Source: Theropithecus gelada
Lineage: Eukaryota; Chordata; Mammalia; Primates; Cercopithecidae
Direction: 5' to 3'
NCBI RefSeq assembly: GCF_003255815.1
Contig: NC_037668.1
Span: forward strand, 64,499,582 to 64,563,581
Length of the DNA stretch: 64,000 nt
Part shown: in pieces, positions 11,131 through 21,952 of the stretch
Layout of the letters: each line of letters starts with the position of its first letter
Numbering within the stretch: the first letter of the stretch is position 1
Translations under genes and position numbers: made by a program
Notes under the pieces: model-generated
The model's input: the letters and a program-made list of their open reading frames with translations, nothing else
Told to the model about the DNA's origin: nothing
Databases searched by the model: none

Positions 11131-11390
11131 CTCTCTGTCACTCAGGCTGGAATGCGGTGGCGCGATCTCTGCTCACTGCAACCTCCGCCTCTGGGTTCAA
11201 GCGATTCTTCTGCCTCAGCCTCCCCAGTAACTGGGATTACAGGTGTGGCGCCACCTGTAATTTGTATTTTTAGTAGAGATGGGGTGTCACCATATTGACC
11301 AGGCTGGTCTCGAACTCCTGACCTCGTGATCTGCTCACCATGGCCTCCCAAAGTGCTGAGATTACAGGCGTGAGCCACTGTGCCTGGCCT
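11131..11390 (-). mobile_element. Alu (AluS type), 3' end of element missing
   Basis: The plus strand reads as the Alu complement from ctctctgtcactcaggctgg to agccactgtgcctggcc. The poly-A tail and last bases before it are absent, so this copy has lost its 3' end or was truncated later. It is in sense orientation relative to GRIK3 (intron 13). A MER5A-like end (11395-11462) abuts its 5' side. Confidence 0.93.
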
Positions 11391-11394
11391 GCCT

Positions 11395-11462
11395 GCAAGC
11401 TGTGTTTCAACAAGTCTTCCAGGTGATCTGAATGCACACCCAGGTCTAAGAACCACTGTCGT
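11395..11462 (+). mobile_element. MER5A-like fragment
   Basis: The sequence tgtttcaacaagtcttccag, gtgatctgaatgcacaccca and ggtctaagaaccactgt is the 3' part of a MER5A element, directly next to the Alu, which may have inserted into it. Confidence 0.6.
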
Positions 11463-11504
11463 AAAACAGGGGCTTCGAGGAAGGCAGGCCTGGGTATCAC
11501 CTGG

Positions 11505-11700
11505 CTCCTCCAGCTGGGCGTCCTGGACAAGCCACTTAGCTGCTCTGGGACTCAGTTTCCACACATGGAAAGTAGAAATAATTCGAGTATCAGCCTCCCA
11601 GGATTTGTCACGAAGATTAAATGAGGCCCAGCATTTACTACAGGCTTGGCCTACTGTGAGATCTCAGTGGCAGTAGCTACTGTTATTACTACTTTAATTT
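11505..11700 (+). mobile_element. MIR SINE
   Basis: MIR core and tail: acaagccacttagctgctct, gggactcagtttccacacat, gattaaatgaggcccagc and gctactgttattactac. Confidence 0.6.
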
Positions 11701-12407
11701 CTGGGAGAACCTTTGCAGCTTCTGGTTCTCGGGGCCAGCCAGAGCCTCCTAAGCCCTCAGCTACTACAGTAGAAAGTGGAAAACATGAGGGCACTGAGCC
11801 AACACTTCACAGAGCAGGAGGAGCAATGAAATCATGGCCAGATACCCATTAGAACAGTCACTTGAGCAGGTGACAGGGACTTTATCTGCTGACACCAGCA
11901 TTCTTAGAGTGTAACATGCTCAGTAATGTCTGTAAACACTTGTTCAAGTTCCAAACCTCCTCCCTTCCTCTCAAGATTTGGCCCTGCTGCTGTCTCCCCG
12001 ACCTCAGACTAGCTTCCTCGAGATGGATGGCATTGAGATCTGAAGCCAAGGCAGGGAGCCCCCAGGGCCTGTGTGTCTGGGCCGCTCTTCCCCTGCTTCC
12101 CCCTTCTCCAGGCCCCTCTCTCCACCCGTCTCCTTCTTATGACTTAAGGAATCGTAACATGTTCACATTGCTCATCTCAGGCACAGAAACTTCTAGGATT
12201 TGTGTTGAGGCCAACCCATTTGGCCCACATCACCACAGCTCCCCAAAGTCAACTAGTCCAAACAAGGTGGGGCTGAAGCCTGGGGGATTCTGACCTATTG
12301 GCCATGCATGGTTAGGGAAGGTCAGAGATGCCCTTTCCTCTTCTGCTCAGTAAAGGGTCTGGAGAGGATCAGCTCATGGTGCTGCAATAGGAGGGAGAGG
12401 GCCTCAC
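11701..12407. other. Unassigned intron 13 stretch next to exon 13
   Basis: About 700 bp between the MIR copy and the exon-13 donor. No second exon signal or repeat is evident. Confidence 0.3.
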
Positions 12408-12625
12408 CTTGAAGAAGGTCATGGTGGCCCCGTCCTTGACAGCCCCATACTCGATTTTGGTTTGCTTGGCCAGGTCGTCAGCAGAGTCAATGGGTGATTC
12501 CATGCGCTCCACGGTCAGAAAGGCAGCCAGGTTGGCCGTGTAGGAAGAGATGATGATGAGCGTGAAGAACCACCAGATGCCACCAATGATGCGTGTGGAC
12601 AGGGCTTTGGGCATCAGCTCAGACC
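12408..12625 (-). CDS. GRIK3: GRIK3 exon 13: pore-loop end, M3 helix with gating motif, start of S2
   Basis: This 218-nt exon supplies two bases of G625 and residues 626-697. It reads SELMPKALSTRIIGG, then the M3 helix with SYTANLAAF at 652-660, the near-invariant gating motif of ionotropic glutamate receptors. The start of S2 follows. A691 and T692 in DGATMTFFK match the ligand-carboxylate contacts A689/T690 of GluK2. The acceptor is cgcccag before GGTCTGAG and the donor is CTTCAAG then gtgagg. Phase 1 in and phase 0 out agree with the neighbouring exons. The codons are intact and the protein matches my memory of human GluK3. Confidence 0.97.
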
Positions 12626-12745
12626 CTGGGCGAAGAGAGGATATAGGCAGTCCCTTACAACATCCAGACTAGCACTGCTCAAGTCCCCTAGGTCATGGAT
12701 TCCTCTGATACTCTAATGAAAGCCAAGGCCCTTTCCCAAGACCAG

Positions 12746-12938
12746 TGGTTCTCAAGAGTGTAGTCTCTGGACCAGCAGCAACATCACCACCTGGAACTTG
12801 TTAGAAATGCACATTCTTGGGCCTCTCCCCAGCACGCACTGAATCAGTGATTTCTGAGGGTGGGAACCAGCAATATGTTTTGAGTAAGCTCTCCAGATGA
12901 TTCTGACGCAGCTGAAATTTAAGAATCGCTCTTCTAGA
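12746..12938 (+). mobile_element. MER5A hAT-Charlie MITE, nearly complete
   Basis: It runs from cagtggttctcaagagtgta through aacatcaccacctggaactt, gttagaaatgcacattcttg and gattctgacgcagctgaaat to the inverted end near taagaatcgctcttctag. The size (about 190 bp) matches full-length MER5A. It is in intron 12. Confidence 0.88.
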
Positions 12939-15120
12939 ACAACATACATTCACATTTCACAGGCTCATCAAAACCTCAGATGCCTAACCATAGACCACTT
13001 ATGTGGTCCCAGCTTAAGAACACCCGGGAGTCAGGACCCCTGGGTTCTTGAGTGAATCCTGCTCCCAACTCTCAGTGTGATCTTATGCCTGATACTTCTC
13101 CTCTCCGCAAAATTCTGCAAAACATGAAGAATTGTCCTTCCTCTGTCCCAGCCTCACATAAATACTGTGGTGCTGCAATGATATAATTTGAGAAGAAATT
13201 GCATTGGAAATACAAATGGTATACAAATACAAGATTGCTATGCGGTGCTTTGCAGGAGGGGGAAAAAACCCAACACTTTTTGAAGCTCTTTGCCGAAATA
13301 TATCACTTTTCTTCCCCAATCTTAGGTGTGGAGCACAACAGAGATGACACCTTCTAACTGAAGTAATTAACTAGTTGGCTTTCAAGAGATTTAAATTGCG
13401 AGTGACTCCTGAACTTTCCAGAATATTTGGACCTGCAATCTGAAAAGCGTCTGCTTTGATATGGATGATTTTTTTTTTTTCCTCAAAGAAGTCACTCAAG
13501 GGAGAGTTTTTCAAATACATAACTATTTTTCTCCCTCCTAATCAAAACCACACGGAGAATACATCAGGGGCCAGTGCTTTGAATAGCAGCAGGAGGTGGA
13601 AGAGGAGAAGCTATTACTGCATTGAGGGGCTTCCAGGTCTTTCCCAACTGTCACCGAACAAAGATGATGGACAAAAAAGCAAGGTGAGGCTCCAGGACAC
13701 GCATTAATAGCAAGGACAGATTGAGGCACTTCCCTTGAAAGTTGCCTGTCACTTCCTAGCTGCTAGAGACCACTGAGGCTCCGTGTCCCCTCCCAAACCG
13801 GACACTCTCAGCCTCCCCTGGTTGCTCCAAACCAGGCTTTGGGCTGCTCTCAGAGAGGGAGCAGCTTATTTGAGTCACCTGATTGGTGAGTTCTGCCAGG
13901 CTTGCCAGACCTCTGCCCAAGTCCCTGCCCTGGCCTCTGCCATGGCTGAGAGGTTTCTCACATGCGGGACAGATTTACTTTTTTCCTCTCCTCCTTCATT
14001 CAAGTACCCAGCACAGAGCCTGGCATGTAATGGGTGCCCAGGACACATTGGGATAATGCCATTCGCTCATTTGTTTGGCATTTGCTGATGGATGTCTACT
14101 GAGGACCAGGGTTTGTGAAGGTTATACACAGATGACTGAGGGACAAGGACATTTTCTCTGTCCCTTGAAGCCCCTTCCCTGCCTGCCCCTTAGGTAGGTC
14201 GCTCAGTGAAACTCTAATAGGCAGAGACTTGTCTGCACTCCCTAAGATAAGAGACTCTGGACATGGGACTCCACCTGCAGAGGCAGTGAGCACCTGGTTT
14301 GTGGCCGGCAGGACCACGGGGTGGTGTCCTTCCTGGGGGTCTTTCCTGGCTGGTGATCCCCTCTCCCTGTGCTTGCCCTCTTGCTCCCTACTGTCTCTGC
14401 ATCTGACTCCCGGCAGTTAGAGCAGGTGCTCTGCTTTCTGAGATATTTGAGTAGCTGCAGATATTTCCAAAGCACACTGGCCCTCCTTCCAGAGGATGTA
14501 AGAGAATTGCATCCTTTTGTGTATCTCATCTTTGAAGCACTTGGGCTGAAGTCCCCAACTCAGCCATGATCCTTCCTACTCTCAGGAGCCTCACAGCCAA
14601 GCGGCCACGGAGTTCCATCCACCGTGTATCCTGAAGCTCTCTTAGTGCATTTCTGCCCTCCACTCCCAGGGCCACCACCAGGCTCAGGTCTTATCACCTC
14701 ATTCTTGCAGTGGCTTCCCACCCAGCCTCCCTGCCTCTGGTCTCCTTCCATCCACAGCTCAACCTGCTCAGCTGGATTGTGTGGTGATGAGGCCATGGGC
14801 AGGGTCAGCCGCAGCCAGCAGGGTGCTCTATGTCCATCTCAGCTGGAGCAGGTGGTGAGGGATGCATCCTGCATGCCCTGGGTTGGGTGGTTTTCTTAGC
14901 TTCAGACCCTGAGCCAGCTCCAGCCAGAGTGGAGGTGGAAGTTGGGGGTCTGGGGCAAGGGCACACACCTGGATATCTCTGTGTCTCCAACCTTCTGCTG
15001 GCTCATCAGGGTCTAAGGCTGCCCCTAGAGGTATGGGCTGGCTCTGCTGATGCCAAAGAGGCTGAAGACCCCTTGGGGAAAGGAGACCCTGGAAAAGGAG
15101 GCCGTGGGAGAGGTGCATAC
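12939..15120. other. Intron 12 remainder; possible conserved stretch 13100-13560
   Basis: No exon is seen. The part at 13100-13560 is AT-rich and repeat-free, with words such as gaagtaattaactagttg and gcaatgatataatttgag, and could be conserved regulatory DNA. Around 13995-14060 there is a short L2-like end (agcacagagcctggcatgta). Confidence 0.3.
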
Positions 15121-15239
15121 CTTGTTGCATCAGGGATCCCATTCCAAACCAGAAGCTGTTAAGCAGAGTGAAGTTATTTTCCACCACCTCAGAGCCAGGG
15201 TTGCAGGGGTGAGCATCGTACCACTCATAAGGGCTGAAC
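15121..15239 (-). CDS. GRIK3: GRIK3 exon 12: M1-M2 linker and pore loop with Q/R site
   Basis: This 119-nt exon completes R585 and encodes residues 586-624 plus the first base of G625. It contains FSPYEWYDAHPCNPG, VVENNFTLLNSFWFG and the pore-loop end SLMQQ. Q623 occupies the Q/R site that is changed by A-to-I editing in GluK1 and GluK2 transcripts. Its codon here is CAA. GluK3 is generally regarded as unedited at this site, which predicts calcium-permeable, polyamine-blocked channels. The acceptor is gtgccag before GTTCAG and the donor is CAACAAG then gtatgc. It is the shortest exon of the membrane core and sits between two modest introns. Confidence 0.97.
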
Positions 15240-15379
15240 CTGGCACAGGAGGAGAGGGACAGTCAGCCTGGGAAGCAAGGAGCATCCATGCCCCAGCAGG
15301 CAGTGGTTTAGCAAACAGAGCTGTGCCAGCCGCCTCAGTATCAATATCCTCATGGTTCTTCTGGGAGGCAGGGCAGGGG

Positions 15380-16040
15380 AATTTCTTCTTGTTCTTTATT
15401 GTTAGTGCCCTTTTCTGGTTATAAAGGTAATTCACCAGCATCTCGTAAAATTAAAAGTGCACATGCCCTTCAGCCTCCCAATTCTGCAACTCATTATCCA
15501 TCCCAGAAAAAGCACTCTTACAGGAGCATCAAGAGAAGCACACAAGGGTGTTTATCAAAGCATTGTTTGTCATCGCAAAAACACTGGAAACCACCAAAAT
15601 GTCCTTCAATAAAGGAATGATTAAATAAACTATGCCACACTGTACTGTGAAATATTATGCGGCTGCTAAAAGAGAATGAGATACTTGAGATGTGCTGGTG
15701 GGGAAAGATCTTCAACACATATTGTTGAAGATCTAAGCAATAAAAATATTAAAAGCAATGTATTAAAAGCAATAGAAAATAAGAACAATATGACCACACT
15801 TATATAAACAGATTCCTAAAGACATAACTATTCAGTGCTTTATGTATACTCATATGCAAATGTATACTAAAGGGTCTGAAAGGGTCTCTAGATAAAAAAA
15901 TATCAGTGTTTACCTCTGGGGAGGGGCATCAAAACAGCAGAAGGAATTTCAGGAAGGCCAATTGCTCTATCTGCATTATATAAATTTTTAAAAGTGAGAA
16001 CATGCTTTTGAGTTTTGGGCATAATAAAAAACCTTAAAAC
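15380..16040 (+). mobile_element. L1M-type LINE 3' end
   Basis: Typical old L1 3'-UTR text in order: ccaaaatgtccttcaataaa, ggaatgattaaataaactat, gaaatattatgcggctgcta, gggaaagatcttcaacacat and gtttacctctggggagggg. It is noncoding. The exact subfamily is not assigned. Confidence 0.7.
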
Positions 16041-16329
16041 GGGAAAAAAAGCAGAAGACACATTTTATAAAATATTCAGACAGTATAGACGAATACAATC
16101 TGAAAGTGAATGTACTCCAGCATCCTATCCCCTGGAGAGAACAATGCGTTATATAATTTTTTAGATTTTTGTCTTTGAATATACAAATACATATATGACA
16201 GGGAAAAAATGATTACTTAAAGCCCCCTACTGCCTTCTAAGGAAGAGGAGTCCTGATTACTGAACTGAAGGGAGTTTTTGTTCACTGTGTGAGTTCCAGT
16301 TGAGGATATCTATGTTTAAAGAAGCTTGA

Positions 16330-16604
16330 GGCCGGGAGCGGTGGCTCAAGCCTGTAATCCCAGCACTTTGGGAGGCCGAGACAGGCGGATCACGAGGTCA
16401 GGAGATCGAGACCATCCTGGCTAACATGGTGAAACCCCGTCTCTACTAAAAAAACTAGCCGGGCGAGGTGGCAGGCACCTGTAGTCCCAGCTACTCGGGA
16501 GGCTGAGGCAGGAGAATGGCGTGAACCCGGGAGGCGGAGCTTGCAGTGAGCTGAGATGTGGCCACTGCACTCCGTCTCGAAAAAAAAAAAAAAAAAAAAA
16601 AAAA
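16330..16604 (+). mobile_element. AluY with Old World monkey-type variants; short internal deletion
   Basis: Starts ggccgggagcggtggctcaa, has gatcacgaggtcaggagatc and agccgggcgaggtggcag. The right arm is missing about 23 bp between cactgcactcc and gtctcg. The target-site duplication aaagaagcttgag occurs at 16318-16330 and 16605-16617 (one base shared with the element start). 'gctcaagcctg' and 'gggcgaggtgg' are variants common in cercopithecid AluY. Confidence 0.94.
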
Positions 16605-16617
16605 AAAGAAGCTTGAG

Positions 16618-17609
16618 AGGACCCTGGAAAAAGTCCTGGAAAAAGTCCCACACTGGTGGACATTGTCTCTAGGTTTGTGGGGGAGGTTTTAGGATGCTGA
16701 GAGGACACATTTGGAAGGGGAGACAAGTCCAGTGGAATTTTGTTTCATTTTTTAAAGTGCAATGCCCTTTAAGTGTGATGTTGTGACCTCTCTTTTCTGT
16801 CTCCCTTCTAAAAGCTGGAATATATAATACATTGATTACCAGTGGTTATGTGGAAAGAATTTTATTTTCATGAAGTGGGAAGATCCCTCAAATAGGAAAT
16901 CCTGAAGAAAGGTTTCAAACCAAGACAGGGATCTTCAAAGGAAATGGCCACAAACTGGTTAGAGGCTCTAAAACCCACAGGGAAGAGATCTAGGATGGAG
17001 AAAGCAGAGATGAGAGGCTATTGTGAGAAGGGTTTTTGGAGAGAGCCTTTGGAGAGTTGGGTGTCCAGAGCTCCCGCTTCCTCTACCACATCGAGGGAGA
17101 GGGGCTTCCCAGGGGGTGAGGCAGCTCAGTGCCTGGTCCTGTAACTGAGCAGATGGACCTGGGAAGTGTGAAGGGCAGGGGTCGGGCTGATGGGTGCTCT
17201 GTCAGTGGAATCAGGCAAGTCCCTGCTGCACGACATTGGCCTGCAGGCCCAGACACCACCAGGCCTCAGGACGCTGGGTCCACAGTGCTTCCCCTGGACC
17301 AGATGGACCCATGCAGAAGATAGATCCAGCCCAGGCTGACTTTGACTCCCATCCTGGAAGGCAATGGGATTCCAACAGGGAGAGGCCATGGGGCACAGGC
17401 CGCTGGAGGACCAGGGGCTGAGTGGGTAGTGGCCCACGAAGGGAGGCCCTGCTGGAGGGGGCCGTGGGAAGAGCACCCACCTCTGAACACCCTGGAAGGT
17501 GGGAGGCAGACAAAATAAAGCCAATTTCTGATGAGATCTCCTGAGTCCTGCTCTTTACATGTACCAGGCACACATACACAAATATATGACATATATGATA
17601 CTTTTAACA
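16618..17609. other. Unassigned intron 11 stretch
   Basis: About 1 kb of intron with no recognised repeat or exon. Confidence 0.3.
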
Positions 17610-17975
17610 AAAAAATCCCCTATCATACCACTATACTGTCCGATAACTTTGTTTTTCATTTAATGTTACCAGCCTCTTTTCAGGTCAGTTCTTCCAGATC
17701 TACCTCATGCTCTGTAACCACTCTGCAGGTATTTCTAACCATGCCTTGACTGATGGGCACTTAAGCTGTCCTCTCTTTCCAACTGTGGTGCACTCTGCTG
17801 GAAAAGCATCCTTGGACACACCTCTGTGGGCCCTGATGCCCAAGGGTGGCCTTGTCTTCTGGGGCTTGGCTGCAAAGGCTTTCTAGATTTGGGAGAATGC
17901 TAATGTGTGGCTCAATGGTGATGTTTCAACAGGATGAAGTTCCAGGGGTGGAACTGCTTATCATAATAAAAATAA
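17610..17975 (-). mobile_element. L1M-type LINE fragment, antisense to the plus strand
   Basis: The plus strand resembles the reverse complement of an old L1 3' end: the actgatgggcacttaagctg block and gttccaggggtggaactgct are typical. It is well diverged. Confidence 0.5.
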
Positions 17976-19124
17976 CTGGTTCTAGAATGGGCTTCTTGGC
18001 TATCAAATGCTGTTACAGGCCGGGGTCCTCACCACCTCCTGAGAGGTGAAAGCCTGCAGGGTGCCCATTTTACAGATGCAGAGGCCACAAGGATCCTGCA
18101 GTCAGTGGGACACAGCGTCCAGGCTCTAACCCTCCTCGGCCACAGGAGAGAAGAGGAGTGGGATGGTCGCTGGACAAGGAGGGAAGGTGTCACCTGGAGT
18201 TAATGGTAGACCTTGGATTTGTAGCTTGTGGCTGCAAGGGCTTCTCCAGTCTTGAGAGTAAACAGGAGTTAGAAGTTGACCTGGAGACACTCTGTCTCCA
18301 CAGGGAAGGTTACATTCCATCCCCAGCTGGAGTGTGGAGGTGTAGACAGGGCATCCACTGTGGCCAAAGCTCTTGCTTCCCTTGGATACTCAACCCAGAT
18401 TTGGCAGCAATGTGGCTCCCAGGAGCTAGATGGGCTGCTCACCCTCAGCCCTGCCTTCTGGGTCAGGCACTTAGGATCATCCCCTGTCACGAGTGCCAAC
18501 TGTCCTGCTCTCTGCAGTGAGAAGGCACACCCTGGGCTCCCTTCCTGTTTCCTCCTACCTCACCAGGCATGAAGTCGAATATCTTGGTGGCAGCGAAAGG
18601 CCTTGCGCAATGCCTGGTCCCCAGAGGCGGGCCAAACAGACCAGGCCAGGCCAGTGTGCAAGATGGACAGTCCCGTGCCAACCTGGAGTTGTCCCAGAGT
18701 GGACCTGGACACCTGCCCACCCTTCCCAGGCCCTATCTCTTAGAACTGTGGGCAGCTGTGTCCAGATCTCCTTCAGCCAGCATGGTCACCGGGAGTGAAG
18801 GGGAGATGGCCGCATTCACCCCACAGATATGTTGTGCTTGATCCTGCCAGTGTTATAAAAAATTCAACTAGTGGCCACACAGAAAAACCGAGAGACATCA
18901 CATAAAAATCCAAATCTCTCTCTCAAAATCATGAGCTCTGCAATTTGGCCCTGCATCTCTGCCTGGTACAGCCTGTTGGAGCTGAGCAGCGGCTGCCCCC
19001 TTCAGCCGGGTGAGCTCTCCAGGGTGCCTTAGTCTCTACCACTCTCCACTGCCTATCACTATGCCTGCTTCACTCCCTTTGGCCCTGGCAGGTACTTGCG
19101 TTTGCCACCCTTGATATAAAGTTG
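17976..19124. other. Unassigned intron 11 stretch
   Basis: About 1.1 kb; no exon. 18840-19110 may include an old repeat that I cannot name. Confidence 0.3.
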
Positions 19125-19290
19125 GACCGGTCTGGGTTTGAAGCCCAACTCTGCCAAAGAAATGCCTTCTGATTCTGGGCAATTACTTAACCTCTCCAAG
19201 CCTCAGTTTCTGCTTCTATAAACTGGTGATAATTATACCCATCTCAAGAGGTGTGAGTGGTGTTGTGTGGGTGCTGGGCAAGGTGACAAG
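19125..19290 (+). mobile_element. MIR SINE
   Basis: Contains gtctgggtttgaagcccaac, gggcaattacttaacctctc, caagcctcagtttctgcttc and aactggtgataattataccc, the MIR core and tail. Confidence 0.7.
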
Positions 19291-20109
19291 TGCACTCTGA
19301 AGCTCTTCCTAGCTCTGTGGCCAAAACTCTTGTCCCTCTCCTCTCTTCTCAGGGGTCTCCTATCATTCCAGCAGCTCTAGGAAACCCATCTCTTCTAGAA
19401 AGTCTCCCAGCCTAACCTTGGGAAGGAGGCTCCCACCTTCCTAGCCAGGAGGCAGGGTGAAAGCAGGCGTGCTGGTGAAGGGCCAGGAATGAGAGAGGGA
19501 TGGGACACACATCAAAAGGGCAGAGCGGATGCTGGAAAAGCCCGAAGGGGTGGGAGGACCACTGGAGCTGCTAAAATCATGGTGTGAGCTCTGGAGAGTG
19601 GCTCCTGGCTTTCAAAGGCTTGTTAGACCATTAGAGACAAGAGGCACAAATGAAGGCCTCTCTGTGGCAGGCTTGGCTGCTGCTGTGCCCACCAGGCAGG
19701 GCGAGGCCAGCACGGCAGCTCCAGGCCTCCGGCAGCACAGGGTCTGGGGAGCGGGACATTGCATCACTCACAGCCTTCCCTTTAGTCTCTCGCAGTGTGG
19801 GAGGAGGGAGCGGAAGGGAGTGAAGTGGGGGGAGGGCGGCTTTTAAAGAAGGCTCTGGAGGAAAAAAAAGGCTGAAAACGCCAAGTCGTTGGATCTCAAA
19901 TTGCCTCTCCAGAGAAGTCTCTCTTTGCACTTTGTTAGGATTTAGAGAAAAAAAAGGACCAGATCAGGGGCTGGGGCTGGAGACCGGAGAGAGAAGGCAG
20001 AGGGCTCCACTGGAAAGCCGTGGGGAGCAGGCCCCAGCAGCCACCAACCCGAGGCAGGGGCGGACCACTGGACGGAGATGTGGGTCATAGACAAAAGGCT
20101 TGGTGACCC
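19291..20109. other. Unassigned intron 11 stretch
   Basis: About 800 bp with purine-rich parts (19795-19880, 19945-20010) but no recognised element or exon. Confidence 0.3.
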
Positions 20110-20260
20110 CCACAGTCAAATGCTGCAAGTGTCACCTATTGCTTGTATGACCTTGGCAAGTGGTGAGACTTTCTGAGTCTCAGGTGTCTCCTCTTCAAGG
20201 GAGGCTGTAAAGTGCAGAGCACAGTGCTTGGCAAACACTGGGTGTTCACCAAACACTGGG
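20110..20260 (+). mobile_element. MIR-like SINE fragment
   Basis: tgaccttggcaagtggtgag, ctgagtctcaggtgtctcc and agagcacagtgcttggcaaa follow the MIR order with many differences. Confidence 0.5.
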
Positions 20261-20859
20261 CAAAACCTGTCCCCTAGTGACCTCCTCCTACCACCCACCA
20301 GCAAGGGTGCGCCGTGTCTACTTATGTGAACAACAAAATGTGCAAGCATGTTGCTAGCATGGAGCCCAGACAGGAATGTGTGTATGTGTGCCTCGTTTCT
20401 GCATCTGGGGATGGTGTGAGTTTATTGGGCACTGTTCCCCCTACTGTTGTGGCGTGGATAGACGCATCCTGTTTTCCAAGTTCTAAGCTACCCACGGGGC
20501 CACTCAATGTCCTGAGTCTGCTGCACCAGGTGCCTGGCTCACGTGGTGCAGCTTTGGGCAACCACTTGACCTCTTCAAGCCTGCTAATGGGACCTGAGGT
20601 GCAACTGCAGCATCTCAGGGTTATAGACACAGACCAGGGTGAGGATCAGGTGATTCAAGCCTGGGGGTGGGGAGGGACAAGGCATGGAAAGTTCCCTGAG
20701 GGATATAAAGGAATCTGAGCCATAGGGTGTAGAAGAGGAGTGGGCATAGCAGTGGCCTGAGCCTTGGGCCTTCTGTGCCAGGGGCTGAGGAGGTGAGGAC
20801 CTGCCTGGCCCCTAAACCTTCAACCTTGGGCCCGACATCTGGCCAAGGAATTGCCTTAC
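20261..20859. other. Unassigned intron 11 stretch beside exon 11
   Basis: About 600 bp. A MIR-like hint lies at 20550-20660. Nothing else is recognised. Confidence 0.3.
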
Positions 20860-21083
20860 CTGGCGATGACGAAGAGGACACAGCTGACCCCCAGGTAGGC
20901 GAGGAGTACATACATCCAGATGTCTGGGGACAGGGGATTGAGGAAGGAGAAAACGCTGGGGTTGGTGCCATTGGGCTTTCGATACAGGATGCTCACACCG
21001 AGTGTCATGAAGGGCTTGGAGAAGTCGATGGCCTTCTCTCGAACATGAGTGATGGTCAGGGGGGCCACGGCCAGATCTGCCTT
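20860..21083 (-). CDS. GRIK3: GRIK3 exon 11: end of S1 ligand-binding lobe and M1 helix
   Basis: This 224-nt exon encodes residues 511-584 plus two bases of R585. KADLAVAPLTITHVREK carries the ligand-binding P518, T520 and R525, where arginine binds the glutamate alpha-carboxylate throughout the family. YRKPNGTNPSVFSFLNPLSPD leads into M1 (about 563-583, ending CVLFVIAR). Two positions edited in GluK2 mRNA (I/V and Y/C) are V569 and Y573 here, so valine is genomically encoded at the first. N548 (NGT) is a possible glycosylation site. The acceptor is tggtttcag before AAGGCAG and the donor is GCCAG then gtaagg. It lies between a 15.9-kb and a 5.6-kb intron. Confidence 0.97.
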
Positions 21084-21645
21084 CTGAAACCAGACACACA
21101 CAGAGAGAGAGACAGACTGAGCAAAGTCTCAGAATAGCGAGAGACAGAACACCCTTGCTGGAGGAGAGATGAGGGTGAAGTCAGTTGTCTCAGCCCCGGG
21201 TCACTAACCGCTCTTCTGTTTCCACATTTACTAACCCTCCTTGAGGGCCAGGTCAGGGTGCTGGGGAGACAGTGATGAATTTAACTTAACCTCTGCTCTC
21301 TAAGAGCTCATGGTCTTGAAGAAGAGAGTGGTGGAATAAACATGCAGAGAATGGAACTCTATTAAAGCTGTAACCCACGTGCTCCCTTCTCAAAATGGTG
21401 CTTTGTCAAATAAATACAGTTCAGTAACCCACAAACATTCAAAAATAGCTCATGCTTTTTATTTGTGTCTTTCAAAACCACAAAGAGGACATAGAACGCA
21501 CCAGAATGCCTATTTAATTCTGCTTTCCTCTCCCATCTACTTCTCAACTGCTTCACCACATTCTGGATATTCTATATATCCTAAAAGCCCTCCAAACACA
21601 AGTTCGGCAAAGATAATACCCTCCTTGGGAGAAACTAGACAGGCA

Positions 21646-21952
21646 GGCTGGGTGCTGTGGCTCATACCTGTAATCCCAGCACTATGGGAGGCTGAGGCGG
21701 GAGGATCGTTTGAGCCCCGGGGTTTGAGAATAGCCTACATAACATAGTGAGACTCCATCTCTACAAAAAATTGAAAAGTTAGCTGGGTACAGTGGCACGT
21801 GCCTGTAGTCCCAGCTACTTGGGAGGCTGGGGTGGGAGGACTGCTTGAGGCTGGGAGGTAGAGGCTGCAGTGAGCCGTGATCGTGCCACAGTACTCCAGC
21901 CTGGGCAACAGAGTGAGAGCTTGTTTCGAAAAATAAAAAAAAAAAAAAAAAA
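21646..21952 (+). mobile_element. AluJ-type element, full length
   Basis: Starts ggctgggtgctgtggctcat. AluJ-type features include ggaggatcgtttgagcccc, aacatagtgagactccatc and ggactgcttgaggctgggag. It ends in a poly-A tail near 21934-21952. It lies in intron 10, antisense to GRIK3. Confidence 0.92.
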
